A stretch of 64,000 bases of DNA from Kitasatospora phosalacinea (GCF_000716545.1 NZ_JNWZ01000044.1:1-64000), one strand, 5' to 3'. Shown: positions 1-8,637, counted from the first letter of the stretch. A program made the numbers and translations. The notes: generated from the sequence alone by a model not told the origin.

Positions 1-19
1 GAGTTGGGGGTGCGGGGGG

Positions 20-682
20 TCACTCCGGGGGGACGAGGTGGCAGGTGTGGGCGAAGACCACGGCCTGGACGCGGTCGCGGAGGTCGAGCTTCGGCAGGAT
101 CCGGCCCAGGTGGGACTTGACGGTCGCCTCGGCGAGGTGCAGGGCGGCCGCGATCTCGGCGTTGGAGCGGCCGCGGCCGACCTCGACGAGGACCTCGCGT
201 TCGCGGGCGCTGAGCCGGGCCAGCCGTTCGCGGCGGGCGGTGTCGCGGTGGTCGGGGAGCCGGGGCCGGAAGTCCTCCAGCAGGCGGCGGGTGATCCGGG
301 GGGAGAGCACGGCGTCGCCCGCCGCCACGTCGCGGATGGCGGTGAGCAGCTCCTCGGGCCGGGTGTTCTTCAGCAGGAAGCCCGAGGCGCCGGCGGCCAG
401 CCCGGCGAAGGCGTACTCGTCCAGGTCGAAGGTGGTGAGGATCAGTACCCGGCTGCGCGGGCACAGCCGGGTGATCTGCCGGGTCGCCTCGATCCCGTCC
501 GTGCCGGGCATCCGGACGTCCATCAGGACCACGTCGGGCTGCAACTCCAGGGCGAGGCGCACCGCTTGGTCGCCGTCCGCGGCCTCGCCGACCGGGGTCA
601 GGTCGGGCTGGGCCTCCAGGACGGTGCCGAAGGCCATCCGGAGCAGCGCCTCGTCGTCGACGACCAGGACCCGGATCGTCAT
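20..682 (-). CDS. NarL/LuxR-family response regulator
   Basis: This 220-residue protein is a two-component response regulator acting as a DNA-binding transcription factor. The N-terminus reads MTIRVLVVDDEALLR, a receiver domain with the acidic pair DD; the phosphoacceptor Asp is in VVLMDVRMPG and the conserved Lys in FLLKNTRPEE. A C-terminal LuxR helix-turn-helix follows (LSAREREVLVEVGRGRSNAE ending in TVKSHLGRILPKL). Its ATG overlaps the stop of the upstream kinase by four bases (ATGA), so the two are translationally coupled and very likely form a cognate pair. Regulated targets cannot be read from the sequence. The assignment to the family is secure. Confidence 0.95.
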   Translation of the reverse strand: MTIRVLVVDDEALLRMAFGTVLEAQPDLTPVGEAADGDQAVRLALELQPDVVLMDVRMPGTDGIEATRQITRLCPRSRVLILTTFDLDEYAFAGLAAGASGFLLKNTRPEELLTAIRDVAAGDAVLSPRITRRLLEDFRPRLPDHRDTARRERLARLSAREREVLVEVGRGRSNAEIAAALHLAEATVKSHLGRILPKLDLRDRVQAVVFAHTCHLVPPE

Positions 683-1941
683 GCGGACACCGCCCGGGCG
701 CCGTGGTCGTCGAGCGGGAGGCGGGCGTGCACCGCCCAGCCGCCGCCCGGCTGCGGTCCGGCCCGCAGGGTGCCCCCGTGGGCGGCCGCGCGTTCGCGCA
801 TGCCGGTGAGGCCCCGACCGGCGGGGGCGGCGGGCGGGGGCGGGCCGGGACCGTCGTCGGTGGCGTCCACGGTGACGGCCGTCGCCGAGCAGCGGATCCG
901 GACCTCGGCGCGGGTGCCGGCGGGGGCGTGCTTGAAGGTGTTGGTCAGGGCCTCCTGCACCAGGCGGTGGACGGTCAGCTGGACGGTGGCGGGCAGGTGG
1001 GCGTGGTCGCCGGCGACCTCGATCCGGGTCGGCAGCCCGGCGGCGCGCATCCGCTCGGCCAGCGCGGCCAGTTCGGCGACGCCGGGCAGCGGGTGGCGCG
1101 GCGCGTCAGCGTCGTCCGGGCCGTCCGGGCCGTCCGGGCCGTCCGGGCCGGAGCGGCCGTCAGGGGCGTCGGGCCCGTCCTGGTCGCCGGCGGCCCCGGC
1201 GCGCAGCAGGCCGAGCGAGCGCCGCATGTCGGTGAGCGCCTGCCGGCCGGTCTCGGCGGCCCGGAGCATCGCGGTGGTGGCCTTCTCCGGCGCCCGGTGC
1301 TGCGCGTGGACGGCGGCGTCGGTGAGCGCCACCATGACGGACAGGCTGTGGCTGACGATGTCGTGCACCTCCCGGGCGATCCTGGCCCGCTCCTCGGCGA
1401 CGGCCAGCCGGGCCCGCTGCTCCTGCCGCTGCTCGGCCAGCACGAGGTGGGCCCGGGCGGTCCGGGCGTTCACCCCCAGGGTGGCGGCGGCGAGGACGGT
1501 CGCGCTCAGCGCGATGAAGGGGGCGAGGAACGCGCCCGGCGCCGCCCAGCGCAGGCAGGCCAGCAGCGCCCCGGCCTCCGCGACGGCGCCGGCGATCAGC
1601 GCGTCCCGCCGCCCGGCGTACCCGGCCACCGCGTACAGGGCCACCAGCAGGGCGGCGTCCGCGGGCAGTTGGACGTCCACCAGCCACTGGACGCCGGCCG
1701 CCGCCGCGACCGCGCCGAACACCGCGCGCGGGGCCCGGCGCCGCCACGCCAGGGGCAGCACCAGGGCGGCGGTGAGCACCGCGGCCGCCGGGAGCCGCGC
1801 GGGCGGCCAGGTGGCCGCGGCGTGCGCCAGCAGCGGGAGCAGGAGCAGTACCGGTGGCAGCACTTCCCGTGCGGCGGGCGGGAGTTGCTGGAAGAACCGG
1901 TGCGGTGGGCGGGTGTCGGGCCGGGCGGCCGCCTCGGTCAT
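679..1941 (-). CDS. Sensor histidine kinase (HisKA_3 type)
   Basis: A membrane histidine kinase of 420 residues. Residues 30-160 hold about five hydrophobic segments with very short loops, so it probably senses at or within the membrane. The dimerisation/phosphoacceptor motif REVHDIVSHSLSVM puts the phosphorylated His near residue 193, and the HATPase N-box is in VQEALTNTFKHAP, with a G-box GRGLTGMRERA near the C-terminus. I chose the start MTEAAARP because residues before it are low-complexity and antisense to the neighbouring hydrolase. A linker between the two catalytic domains contains a DGP repeat coded by a 9-bp tandem repeat at 1114-1149. It is coupled to the response regulator downstream. 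Confidence 0.93.
   Translation of the reverse strand: MTEAAARPDTRPPHRFFQQLPPAAREVLPPVLLLLPLLAHAAATWPPARLPAAAVLTAALVLPLAWRRRAPRAVFGAVAAAAGVQWLVDVQLPADAALLVALYAVAGYAGRRDALIAGAVAEAGALLACLRWAAPGAFLAPFIALSATVLAAATLGVNARTARAHLVLAEQRQEQRARLAVAEERARIAREVHDIVSHSLSVMVALTDAAVHAQHRAPEKATTAMLRAAETGRQALTDMRRSLGLLRAGAAGDQDGPDAPDGRSGPDGPDGPDGPDDADAPRHPLPGVAELAALAERMRAAGLPTRIEVAGDHAHLPATVQLTVHRLVQEALTNTFKHAPAGTRAEVRIRCSATAVTVDATDDGPGPPPPAAPAGRGLTGMRERAAAHGGTLRAGPQPGGGWAVHARLPLDDHGARAVSA
1114..1149. repeat. 9-bp in-frame tandem repeat (GTCCGGGCC x4)
   Basis: Four perfect copies of GTCCGGGCC lie inside the histidine kinase gene and encode a Gly-Pro-Asp rich linker. Because the unit is three codons, copy-number change would lengthen or shorten the linker without breaking the frame. 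Confidence 0.85.
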
Positions 1942-2242
1942 CGGCTGTTCCTGTCGGTCGTCACGGCGGTCCCCGCCGTGGTGCTGCCGCGGCGGGTGGC
2001 GGTGCGCGCCGCGGTCTCCGGCCCGCCCCGGTGCTGCCACGGTAGGCGGCGGGGGCGGCGCGGCGCATGCGCCCGTCGTCGGAGCGGGCCGGGCCGGGGT
2101 ACGACCGCAGGAGGAGGCCGGGTACCTCCCGGGGGCGCAACGCGGCGGCCCGCCGGGCGGCCGGGGTTGCGACCGGGGGCGGTCCGGGGAGGCGACCGGG
2201 GGCCGATGCGGCGGAGGGGGGCGCGCTCCGAGGATGGGCCGG
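1942..2242. other. Divergent intergenic region
   Basis: About 300 bases separate the divergent kinase and hydrolase genes. I see no credible gene in it. It presumably carries both promoters, but no consensus -35/-10 pair stood out. Confidence 0.5.
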
Positions 2243-3691
2243 GTGACCGAGACCATCACGGGGCTGTCGATGTCCCCTCCGGAGTTCCTCGCCGTACTGG
2301 CCGCCCTCGCCCTGGTGGCGGCGCGCTGGCTGCCCGCCGCCGCCCGGCCGGGGGTGACCGTGGCGGCGGGGGCGGTGTCCGTGCTGTCCGCGGCGGTGCT
2401 GGGGGTGGTGGGCGTCCGCTGGCAGTTGCTGCCGGTGCTGGCGGGTGCCGCCCTGGCGCTGCCGTTCGCCCTCGTGCCGCTGCTGCGGCGGGAGCGGCGG
2501 TCGCGGCGGGCGCCGTGGTGGCTGGCGCTGCCGGGGACGGCGGCCTGCCTCGGGCTGGTCGCGGCCGGGCCGGTGGCCGCCTGGGCGTTCCCGGTGCCGG
2601 TGTTCCCCGCGCCGTCGGGGCCGTTCGCGGTCGGCACCCGGGTGGTGCAGTGGACCGACCCGGACCGCCCGGAGACCTTCACCGCCGATCCGGACGACCG
2701 GCGCACCGTCGTCGTCCAGCTCTGGTACCCGGCGGGGCGGACCCCGGCGGGCGCGCCGCGGGCCCCGTACCTGGGGCGCACCGAGCGGGAGGCGCGCACC
2801 GTCGCCGGGGCGCTCGCGGACGGGGCCGGCCTGCCCGGGTTCCTGTTCGACGACGCGGCCCGGGCCCGCACCCGCGCGGTGGCCGACGCGCCGGTGGCGG
2901 ACGGGGGCGGGCGTTTCCCGGTGGTGCTGTTCTCGCCCGGATCGGGCGGGGCGCGCACCCAGAACACCGCCTGGGCCGAGGAGTTGGCGAGCCGCGGCTA
3001 CCTGGTGGCGGCCCTGGACCACCCGTACGACAGCGCCGCCGTGGTCCTCGACGACGGGCGGACGGTCCGGGCCGCGACCGCCTCCACCGGCGACCGGGAC
3101 GCGGACGAGCGGCTGGCCGCCGACTGGACGGCGATCCGGGCCGCCGACCTGCGGTTCGCCCTCACCCGGCTGGAGGGCCTGGACCGGGACGGCACCGACC
3201 CGCTGGCCGGGCGCCTGGACACCGGCCGGGTCGCGGCGGCCGGGCACTCGATGGGCGGCGCCGCCGCGCTCCAGGCGGCCCGGCAGGACGCCCGGATCAC
3301 CGCCGTCATCGACCTGGACGGCTACCCGCACGGCCCCGCCGCCCCCGACCTGCACCAGCCGGTGCTGGCGCTCACCCAGGCCGTCACCCCGGACACCGAC
3401 CCGCGCTACCTGCCCCGCCTCACCGAGGCGCTCGCCGCCGGCACCGCGACGTCCTACCGGCTCACCGTCCCCGGCGCGGCCCACCTCAGCTTCACCGACG
3501 CGCCCCTGTACCTGCCGCCGGTCCCCTCGCTGACCGGCTCCCTGGGCCGCGCCGGGGCCCCGCGACTGGTCGCCGCGGCCACCCTCGCCTTCCTGGACGC
3601 CACCCTGCGCTCCGCCCCCGGCGACCCGGCCGGCGCCCTGGCGGCCCACGGCAGCCTCACCGTCACCACCCACCGGCCGGACGGGGGCTGA
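2243..3691 (+). CDS. Membrane-anchored alpha/beta hydrolase, PAF acetylhydrolase-like
   Basis: The protein is about 482 residues long. Three to four hydrophobic segments fill the first 120 residues, then an alpha/beta hydrolase domain faces outside or in the cytosol. The nucleophile elbow is GHSMGG, the probable oxyanion strand is PVVLFSPGSGG, the acid is in VIDLDGY and the His in GAAHLSF, a layout matching the platelet-activating-factor acetylhydrolase (PAF-AH) p/II family. I chose GTG 2243, which has a GAGG nine bases upstream; ATG 2234 and ATG 2270 are alternatives in the same frame. Substrate is unknown; an esterase or lipase-like activity on a short acyl ester is an inference from the family. 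It is divergent from the two-component pair, which may regulate it. Confidence 0.88.
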   Translation: MTETITGLSMSPPEFLAVLAALALVAARWLPAAARPGVTVAAGAVSVLSAAVLGVVGVRWQLLPVLAGAALALPFALVPLLRRERRSRRAPWWLALPGTAACLGLVAAGPVAAWAFPVPVFPAPSGPFAVGTRVVQWTDPDRPETFTADPDDRRTVVVQLWYPAGRTPAGAPRAPYLGRTEREARTVAGALADGAGLPGFLFDDAARARTRAVADAPVADGGGRFPVVLFSPGSGGARTQNTAWAEELASRGYLVAALDHPYDSAAVVLDDGRTVRAATASTGDRDADERLAADWTAIRAADLRFALTRLEGLDRDGTDPLAGRLDTGRVAAAGHSMGGAAALQAARQDARITAVIDLDGYPHGPAAPDLHQPVLALTQAVTPDTDPRYLPRLTEALAAGTATSYRLTVPGAAHLSFTDAPLYLPPVPSLTGSLGRAGAPRLVAAATLAFLDATLRSAPGDPAGALAAHGSLTVTTHRPDGG

Positions 3692-3703
3692 CCGGCCGTC
3701 GGT

Positions 3704-4135
3704 TCAGACCTGTTCGGCGAGCAGGGCCGCGGTCGCCCGGTGGACCTCGGCGAGGGCGCTCAGCAGGCGGCGGCGCTCGTCGGGGGTGAGCCCGGCGGTG
3801 ACCCGCTCCTCCAGCAGCCGGCGCTCGGCCTCCACCGGTTCGCGCAGGGCGCGGCCGGCGTCGGTGAGCCACAGGCGCACCAGGCGCTGGTCGCGCTCGT
3901 CGCGGGCGCGGGTGAGCAGGCCCGCGGTGGCCATCCGGGTGGCCATCTTGACGACGGTGGGGGTGGTGACGTCGAGGGCGGCGGCGATCTCGCCGGGGGT
4001 GCGGCCGTCCCGCTCCCACAGGGCGGCGAGCAGCAGGTTCTGGCCGAGGTGCAGGCCGTGCCGGCGCATGCCCGCGTCGGCGGCGGCCCGCAGCGCCTTC
4101 GACGTCCGGCCGTGCAGGTCCAGGAATTCGGGCAT
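3704..4135 (-). CDS. MarR-family transcriptional regulator
   Basis: A 143-residue winged-helix regulator. The recognition region reads GRTPGEIAAALDVTTPTVVK and the wing is in RARDERDQRLVRLWLTDAGR, both classic MarR features. It starts at MPEFLDLHGR; the reading frame extends further upstream but there it is antisense to the next gene. It is divergent from an NmrA-like oxidoreductase, and the 115 bases between them carry two copies of a 17-bp operator-like sequence, so it probably represses the oxidoreductase and itself. The ligand is unknown. It ends 12 bases from the convergent hydrolase gene. Confidence 0.93.
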   Translation of the reverse strand: MPEFLDLHGRTSKALRAAADAGMRRHGLHLGQNLLLAALWERDGRTPGEIAAALDVTTPTVVKMATRMATAGLLTRARDERDQRLVRLWLTDAGRALREPVEAERRLLEERVTAGLTPDERRRLLSALAEVHRATAALLAEQV

Positions 4136-4172
4136 GGCGGGGCCTCCGGTGGGTGGTAGGCGGGCGGGACAG

Positions 4173-4234
4173 GTCGATTGACGGCTAATCATTTCCCGGC
4201 TAGCGTTCCTGCCGGAAGTCGATAGACGGCTAAT
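4173..4234 (+). promoter_or_regulatory. Promoter with two MarR operator-like direct repeats
   Basis: GTCGATTGACGGCTAAT (4173-4189) and GTCGATAGACGGCTAAT (4218-4234) are near-identical and start 45 bases apart. Each contains a partial dyad of the TAG-ACGG-CTA kind seen in MarR sites. The first overlaps a -35 TTGACG (4178-4183), which is followed by a 17-base spacer and a TAnnnT -10 box, TAGCGT (4201-4206). The second lies just past the predicted transcription start. This geometry fits repression by blocking polymerase at both ends of the promoter. Binding by the adjacent MarR protein is inferred. Confidence 0.65.
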
Positions 4235-4250
4235 GTCTTCAGGGGGAACG

Positions 4251-5099
4251 ATGATACTTCTCACCGGCGCGACGGGGAACGTCGGCCGCGAACTGGTCCG
4301 GGCGCTGGACGAGAAGGGCGCCCGCGTCCGCGTCCTGGTGCGCGACCCGGCCCGGGCCGCCGCCCTGCCCGACCGGATCGAACGCGCCGTCGGCGACCTG
4401 GGCGAACCCGCCACCCTGGCACCGGCCTTCGAGGGCGTCGAACGGCTCTTCCTGCTCACCCCGGGCCTCGGCACCGAACACACCGCCCACGCCGTCGCCG
4501 CCGCCCGGGCCGCCGGGGTGCGCCACCTGGTGCACCTCTCCTCCGCGAACGTGCTCGGCGACCCGATGCCCGCGATGGGCCGCTGGCACCACGCCCGCGA
4601 GGAGACCGTCCGGGCCGGCGGCACCCCGTACACCGTCCTGCGGCCCGGCGGCTTCATGACCAACGCCCTCGAATGGGCCGACACCGTCCGCGCCGGCGGC
4701 TACGTCCTCGACCCGGTCGGCCCCGGCCGCCTCGCCCCGATCGACCCCGCCGACATCGCCGACGTCGCCGCCCTCGTCCTCACCGAGGACGGCCACCTGG
4801 GCCGCCACTACACCCTCACCGGCGGCGAGGCGCTCACCGTCGCCGAACAGGTCGCCCTGCTCGCCGCCGCGACCGGCCGCCCGATCGAGGTCCGCCCCAC
4901 CGCCACCCCGGAGGAGGCCGTCCGGGCCCGCTTCCCCGCCGGAGCCCCCGCCGCCCTCGCCGAGGCGATCACCGAAGCCTTCGCCCTCCTCCGCGCCGAC
5001 ACCACCGGCCTTCGCACCGACACCGTGCCCCGCCTCCTCGGCCGCCCCCCGCGCACCTTCGCCGCCTGGTGCGCCCGCCACGCGGACGCCTTCCGGTAG
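4251..5099 (+). CDS. NmrA-like NAD(P)-dependent oxidoreductase/epimerase
   Basis: The product is 282 residues long with an atypical short-chain dehydrogenase fold. The N-terminus MILLTGATGNVGRELVRAL carries the GxTGxxG dinucleotide-binding motif, and the body resembles NmrA/azoreductase-type NAD(P)H quinone reductases (LRPGGFMTNALEWADTVR). No YxxxK pair is obvious, so it may be a sensor or a quinone reductase rather than a classical dehydrogenase. I chose ATG 4251 because AGGGGGAAC sits directly in front; an ATG at 4233 lies inside the predicted operator. It is probably controlled by the divergent MarR protein, a common pairing for stress-inducible quinone or aldehyde detoxification. Confidence 0.9.
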   Translation: MILLTGATGNVGRELVRALDEKGARVRVLVRDPARAAALPDRIERAVGDLGEPATLAPAFEGVERLFLLTPGLGTEHTAHAVAAARAAGVRHLVHLSSANVLGDPMPAMGRWHHAREETVRAGGTPYTVLRPGGFMTNALEWADTVRAGGYVLDPVGPGRLAPIDPADIADVAALVLTEDGHLGRHYTLTGGEALTVAEQVALLAAATGRPIEVRPTATPEEAVRARFPAGAPAALAEAITEAFALLRADTTGLRTDTVPRLLGRPPRTFAAWCARHADAFR

Positions 5100-5260
5100 G
5101 ACGGCGCGGTCGCCCGGCGCGGCCGGGTCGGGGCGTCGGTCCGGGTGCCGGGGCACGGCACCCGGACGGTCCCGTCGCCGGTGCCGGGCGGGCCGCACGA
5201 CGACGAACGTCGGTGCGCGGTGTCGACTTTCGGGGGCAGCGGGGCGGGGCGCGGGGTGGC

Positions 5261-5266
5261 TAGGGT
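5261..5266 (+). promoter_or_regulatory. -10 hexamer TAGGGT, probable leaderless transcript
   Basis: GGCTAGGGT places a TAnnnT -10 hexamer seven bases before the GTG at 5274, so transcription should begin at or next to the start codon. No recognisable ribosome-binding site fits in the gap. Confidence 0.55.
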
Positions 5267-5273
5267 CGGGGCC

Positions 5274-6851
5274 GTGATGCGGACGTGGTGGGGGCGGCTG
5301 TTCCCGGGGCCCTGGCGGTGGTGGACGGTCGTCGGCGAGGTGCTGGGCGGGCTGCTGGTGTGCGCGCTGGCGGCGCTGATCCAGGCCGGGGACAGCGGCG
5401 GGTGGCCCTCGGGGCTGGTGGTGGGCGGCAGCGCGGTGCTGTACGTGCTGCGGCGCGGGCTGCCCGGGCCGGTGCTGGTGGTGTCGGCCGCCGGGGTGGG
5501 CGGGCCGGCCGGGTTCCTGCCGGTGCTGGTCACCGCCGGGTACTCGGCGGGCCGCCGGCTGAACCGGCCCTGGCGGGCCCCGGCGGTGCTGGCGCTCGGC
5601 TTCCTGGGCATCGTCGGCGTCGGCCTCCTGCAGAACCGGCGCGACCACTTCCCGCTGCCCGTCCTGCTCGGCCTGTGCGTCGCCGGCTACCTGCTGGCCG
5701 GCGTGCTGCCCGCCGTCATCGGGCGCTACCGGGCGCAGCGCGTCGCCCTGCTCGACAGCCTGCGCGAACGCAACGCGCAACTGCTGCGCGAACGCGTGAT
5801 GATCGCCCACCAGGCCCGGCTGCGCGAACGCCACCGGATCGCCCAGGACATGCACGACAGCCTCGGCCACCAACTCGCCCTGATCGCCGTGCACACCGGC
5901 GCCCTGGAGGTCGACCGCACCCTCGGCGAGCGGCAGCGCGAGGCCGTCGCCGTGCTGCGCCAGGCCGCCACCGGCGCGATGCGCGAACTGCGCGAGGTGG
6001 TCGGCCTGCTGCGCGAGGACACCGCGACCGCCCCCGGCGGCGTCGACGCCATCGACCGCCTCGCCGAGACCTCCGGCGCGCCCGGCGCCCGGATCGAACT
6101 GCGCCACCAGGGCACCCCCCGCCCGCTGGCCGCCGCCACCGGCCACGCCGCGTACCGGATCGCCCAGGAGGGCCTGACCAACGCGCACAAGCACGCCCCC
6201 GGCGCGCCGATCACGCTGACCGTCCGGTACGAACCCGACGCCCTGGTGGTGGAGGTGGCCAACGGCCCCGGCGGGGACGGCGCGGCGGCGGTCTCCGGCG
6301 GCCAGGGCCTGACCGGGCTGCGCGAACGGGCCCGGCTGCTGGGCGGGATGGTGCACAGCGGACCGCGGCCCGACGGCGGCTTCCGACTGGCCGGGGTGCT
6401 GCCGTACACCCCCGAGGGGGCCCGAGCCGCCGTCCCCGACGACGAGGAACTCGCCCTGCCGGCGGGCGACCCGGAGGAGTCGGGCAAGCGCCGCAGCCCC
6501 GCGGTGGGCTGCGCGTTCGGCGCGCTCGGGGTGCTCGGCGTGGTGGCCGCGGTCGCCGTGGTCGGCGCCATCGTGTTCGTCAGCTCGCTGCGGGACGCCA
6601 CCGTGGCGATGAAGCTGTACGACTCGATCGAGGTCGGCCAGAGCGAGGAGTCGGTCAACGAACGGCTGCCGGTCGGCAGCGACTTCCTGACCGGCGACTT
6701 CCGCAAGATCGGCCCGCCGGTGCCGGAGGGCGCGCACTGCCGCTGGTTCGCCAGCGACCGCGGCAGCGGGGTGGACGGCCAGGACGTGCTGCGGTTCTGC
6801 TTCAAGGACGGCCTGCTGGTGGAGAAACAGCACTTCCATGGCAGGGTGTAG
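5274..6851 (+). CDS. Sensor histidine kinase with C-terminal membrane-anchored extracytoplasmic domain
   Basis: A kinase of about 525 residues. Five or so transmembrane segments span residues 15-150, then HisKA_3 with phosphoacceptor His in AQDMHDSLGHQLAL (near 193) and HATPase with AQEGLTNAHKHAPG and GQGLTGLRERARLLGG. Unusually, the protein does not end there: after an Arg/Lys-containing linker a further hydrophobic helix (CAFGALGVLGVVAAVAVVGA) and a roughly 90-residue domain follow (KLYDSIEVGQSEESVNE, then two Cys in CRWF and RFCF). That tail looks like a small BamE/BLIP-type fold, by motif only. GTG 5274 fits the leaderless promoter; ATG 5277 is one codon later. The cognate response regulator follows 34 bases downstream. 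Confidence 0.9.
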   Translation: MMRTWWGRLFPGPWRWWTVVGEVLGGLLVCALAALIQAGDSGGWPSGLVVGGSAVLYVLRRGLPGPVLVVSAAGVGGPAGFLPVLVTAGYSAGRRLNRPWRAPAVLALGFLGIVGVGLLQNRRDHFPLPVLLGLCVAGYLLAGVLPAVIGRYRAQRVALLDSLRERNAQLLRERVMIAHQARLRERHRIAQDMHDSLGHQLALIAVHTGALEVDRTLGERQREAVAVLRQAATGAMRELREVVGLLREDTATAPGGVDAIDRLAETSGAPGARIELRHQGTPRPLAAATGHAAYRIAQEGLTNAHKHAPGAPITLTVRYEPDALVVEVANGPGGDGAAAVSGGQGLTGLRERARLLGGMVHSGPRPDGGFRLAGVLPYTPEGARAAVPDDEELALPAGDPEESGKRRSPAVGCAFGALGVLGVVAAVAVVGAIVFVSSLRDATVAMKLYDSIEVGQSEESVNERLPVGSDFLTGDFRKIGPPVPEGAHCRWFASDRGSGVDGQDVLRFCFKDGLLVEKQHFHGRV

Positions 6852-6885
6852 CCGTACCCGGGAAGAGAAGAAGAGGGGGCGTGCG

Positions 6886-7533
6886 GTGATCCGCGTGCTG
6901 GTGGCCGACGACGAGCCGCTGATCCGGGCCGGGATCCGGATGATCCTCACCTCCGCCGAGGACATCGAGGTGGTCGGCGAGGCCGCCGACGGCGCCCAGG
7001 CCCTCCGGCTGGCCGCTGAACTCGCCGCGGACGTCCTGCTGCTGGACATCCGGATGCCCGTCATGGACGGCCTCAGCGCGCTCGCCGAACTGCCCCGGGC
7101 CGCGCCCGGCACCCGGGCCATCGTGCTCACCACCTTCGGCGAACGCGAGAACGTGCTCCGGGCGGTCACCTCCGGCGGCGCCGGCTTCCTGCTCAAGGAC
7201 ACCGCCCCCGGCGAACTCATCCAGGCCGTCCGGGCCGCCGCCACCGGCCACGCCTTCCTCTCCCCGGCCGCCACCCGGCACATCGTCGACAGCCTGGCCG
7301 ACGGCCCGGCCGTCGCGCGCGGCGAACAGGCCAGGCGGCGGCTGGCCGTGCTCACCGCACGCGAACGCGCCGTGGTCGACCTGCTGGGGGAGGGCCTGTC
7401 GAACGCGGACACCGGCGCCCGGCTGCACATGAGCGAGGCGACGGTGAAGACCTACGTCAGCCGGATCCTCGCCAAACTGGACTGCGACAACCGGGTCCAG
7501 GCCGCTCTGCTGGCTCGCGACGCGGAACTCTGA
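6886..7533 (+). CDS. NarL/LuxR-family response regulator
   Basis: A 215-residue receiver-HTH protein. The receiver begins VIRVLVADDEPLIRAG, the phosphoacceptor Asp is in VLLLDIRMPVMDG and the Lys in FLLKDTAPGE. The LuxR-type HTH runs through LTARERAVVDLLGEGLSN and ATVKTYVSRILAKLDC. The start is GTG 6886, preceded by AAGAGGGGG; an ATG at 6838 would overlap the kinase gene and adds a non-conserved basic stretch. It is the partner of the kinase just upstream. Confidence 0.95.
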   Translation: MIRVLVADDEPLIRAGIRMILTSAEDIEVVGEAADGAQALRLAAELAADVLLLDIRMPVMDGLSALAELPRAAPGTRAIVLTTFGERENVLRAVTSGGAGFLLKDTAPGELIQAVRAAATGHAFLSPAATRHIVDSLADGPAVARGEQARRRLAVLTARERAVVDLLGEGLSNADTGARLHMSEATVKTYVSRILAKLDCDNRVQAALLARDAEL

Positions 7534-7601
7534 CGGCGCGTCATCAACCTTTGCTAGAAAGGGAGTTGGCGAGAATCCCGGCCCTGTTCCGAAGAGGGGG
7601 C

Positions 7602-8510
7602 TCAGACGGTCGCGGTGATGGTGACGGTGTCGGCGTCAATCGGATCGGCGTCAATCGGATCGGCGTCGGCGTCGGTGTCGGCCGGGTCGGCGTCGGCCGC
7701 GGCGGCCAGGCGTTCGCCGATCGCGTCGATCTCCGCCGAGAGTTGGGCGCGCAGCGCGGGCAGCAGGGTGAGGGCCGCGCGGGCGGCCTCCGGGTCGGGC
7801 CGCTGGTCCCGGTGGGCGGCGAGGACGGCGGTGCGCAGCGGCAGCACGGCCAGCGCGGTCTCCCACGCGGTGCGGTGCACGTCGGTGGCGTAACGGGCCG
7901 TCAGGTACTCCAGCGGGGAGAGCGCCGCCGCGTCCCGGTCGCCGGGGCCGGCGAGGCGGTGCTCGGGCAGCAGCCAGGCCACCCCGTCCCGCGCCACCAG
8001 GTCGAACGCCCGGGACAGGTCCGGGGTCGCCGGGCCGCGCACCGATTCGGTCGTCGCCGCCGCCAACAGCCGCTCCAGCATGGCCGCTTCGCGCGGGTCG
8101 TCCGGCCGGTCCGGGTGCTCCTGCCCGGCGAGCAGTTGCTCCAGGTGGTAGCGCTGCCCCCAGCTGCCCACCGAGCGGTGCATCGCGCCGGCCCTGGTCT
8201 CCCGGATCGCGGCCAGCGCCAGTGCCCGGGTGGTGAAGTCCCGCCGCACCGCGAACGCGGCGGCCGCCCCGTCCGGGACCAGCCGTTCCAGCGCGCACCG
8301 CACCGCGTCCACCGTCGGCCCGTCGTACCAGCGCAGCGTCCACCGGTGCCCGACCGGCTCGTACTGCGGCTCGAACGGGACGCGGAACCGCACCGACAAC
8401 CGGTCGGCGATCCGCCGGGCCTGCGGGCCGCGCAGCGGCCGGGAGGACGGCGGAGCGGACACGGGCGCGGACGGGACGGCGTGCTCCGGAGTGCGTTCGG
8501 GGGTGCCCAT
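7602..8510 (-). CDS. Hypothetical protein
   Basis: The 302-residue protein was not recognised. It has no signal peptide or membrane segment. The middle is alpha-helical by composition, with motifs such as LRWYDGPTVDAVRCALERLV and FAVRRDFTTRALALAAI, and the C-terminus ends in an acidic Asp-Ala-Ile repeat encoded by a 15-bp tandem duplication (7636-7665). The ATG at 8510 is supported by a -10 hexamer six bases upstream, which predicts a leaderless mRNA. It is convergent with the preceding response-regulator gene and has no obvious functional partner. Confidence 0.75.
   Translation of the reverse strand: MGTPERTPEHAVPSAPVSAPPSSRPLRGPQARRIADRLSVRFRVPFEPQYEPVGHRWTLRWYDGPTVDAVRCALERLVPDGAAAAFAVRRDFTTRALALAAIRETRAGAMHRSVGSWGQRYHLEQLLAGQEHPDRPDDPREAAMLERLLAAATTESVRGPATPDLSRAFDLVARDGVAWLLPEHRLAGPGDRDAAALSPLEYLTARYATDVHRTAWETALAVLPLRTAVLAAHRDQRPDPEAARAALTLLPALRAQLSAEIDAIGERLAAAADADPADTDADADPIDADPIDADTVTITATV
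7636..7665. repeat. 15-bp tandem duplication
   Basis: TCAATCGGATCGGCG is present twice, head to tail, near the end of the hypothetical gene. It codes for an acidic Asp/Ile/Ala repeat and keeps the frame. Confidence 0.8.
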
Positions 8511-8516
8511 GCCCGG

Positions 8517-8522
8517 AGACTA
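8517..8522 (-). promoter_or_regulatory. -10 hexamer TAGTCT, probable leaderless transcript
   Basis: Read on the minus strand, GGCTAGTCT lies six bases before the ATG at 8510. This fits a TAnnnT -10 box with transcription starting at the A of the start codon. Confidence 0.55.
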
Positions 8523-8637
8523 GCCACGCCGGACCTCGCCGACCGGCGACGCGCGGGGCGGCTCAGCCGTTCGCCGCAACCCGTTGCGCGGGGCCGCGCC
8601 CGCGCCCGCGCGGGCGGGCGGTGCCGCCTCCGGGCGG

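Noticed and set aside
38..3691. Very long open frames on several strands across genes
   Set aside because: High GC removes stop codons from antisense frames; their translations are Arg/Pro/Gly/Ala-rich without domains, and the real genes are identified by motifs and start context.
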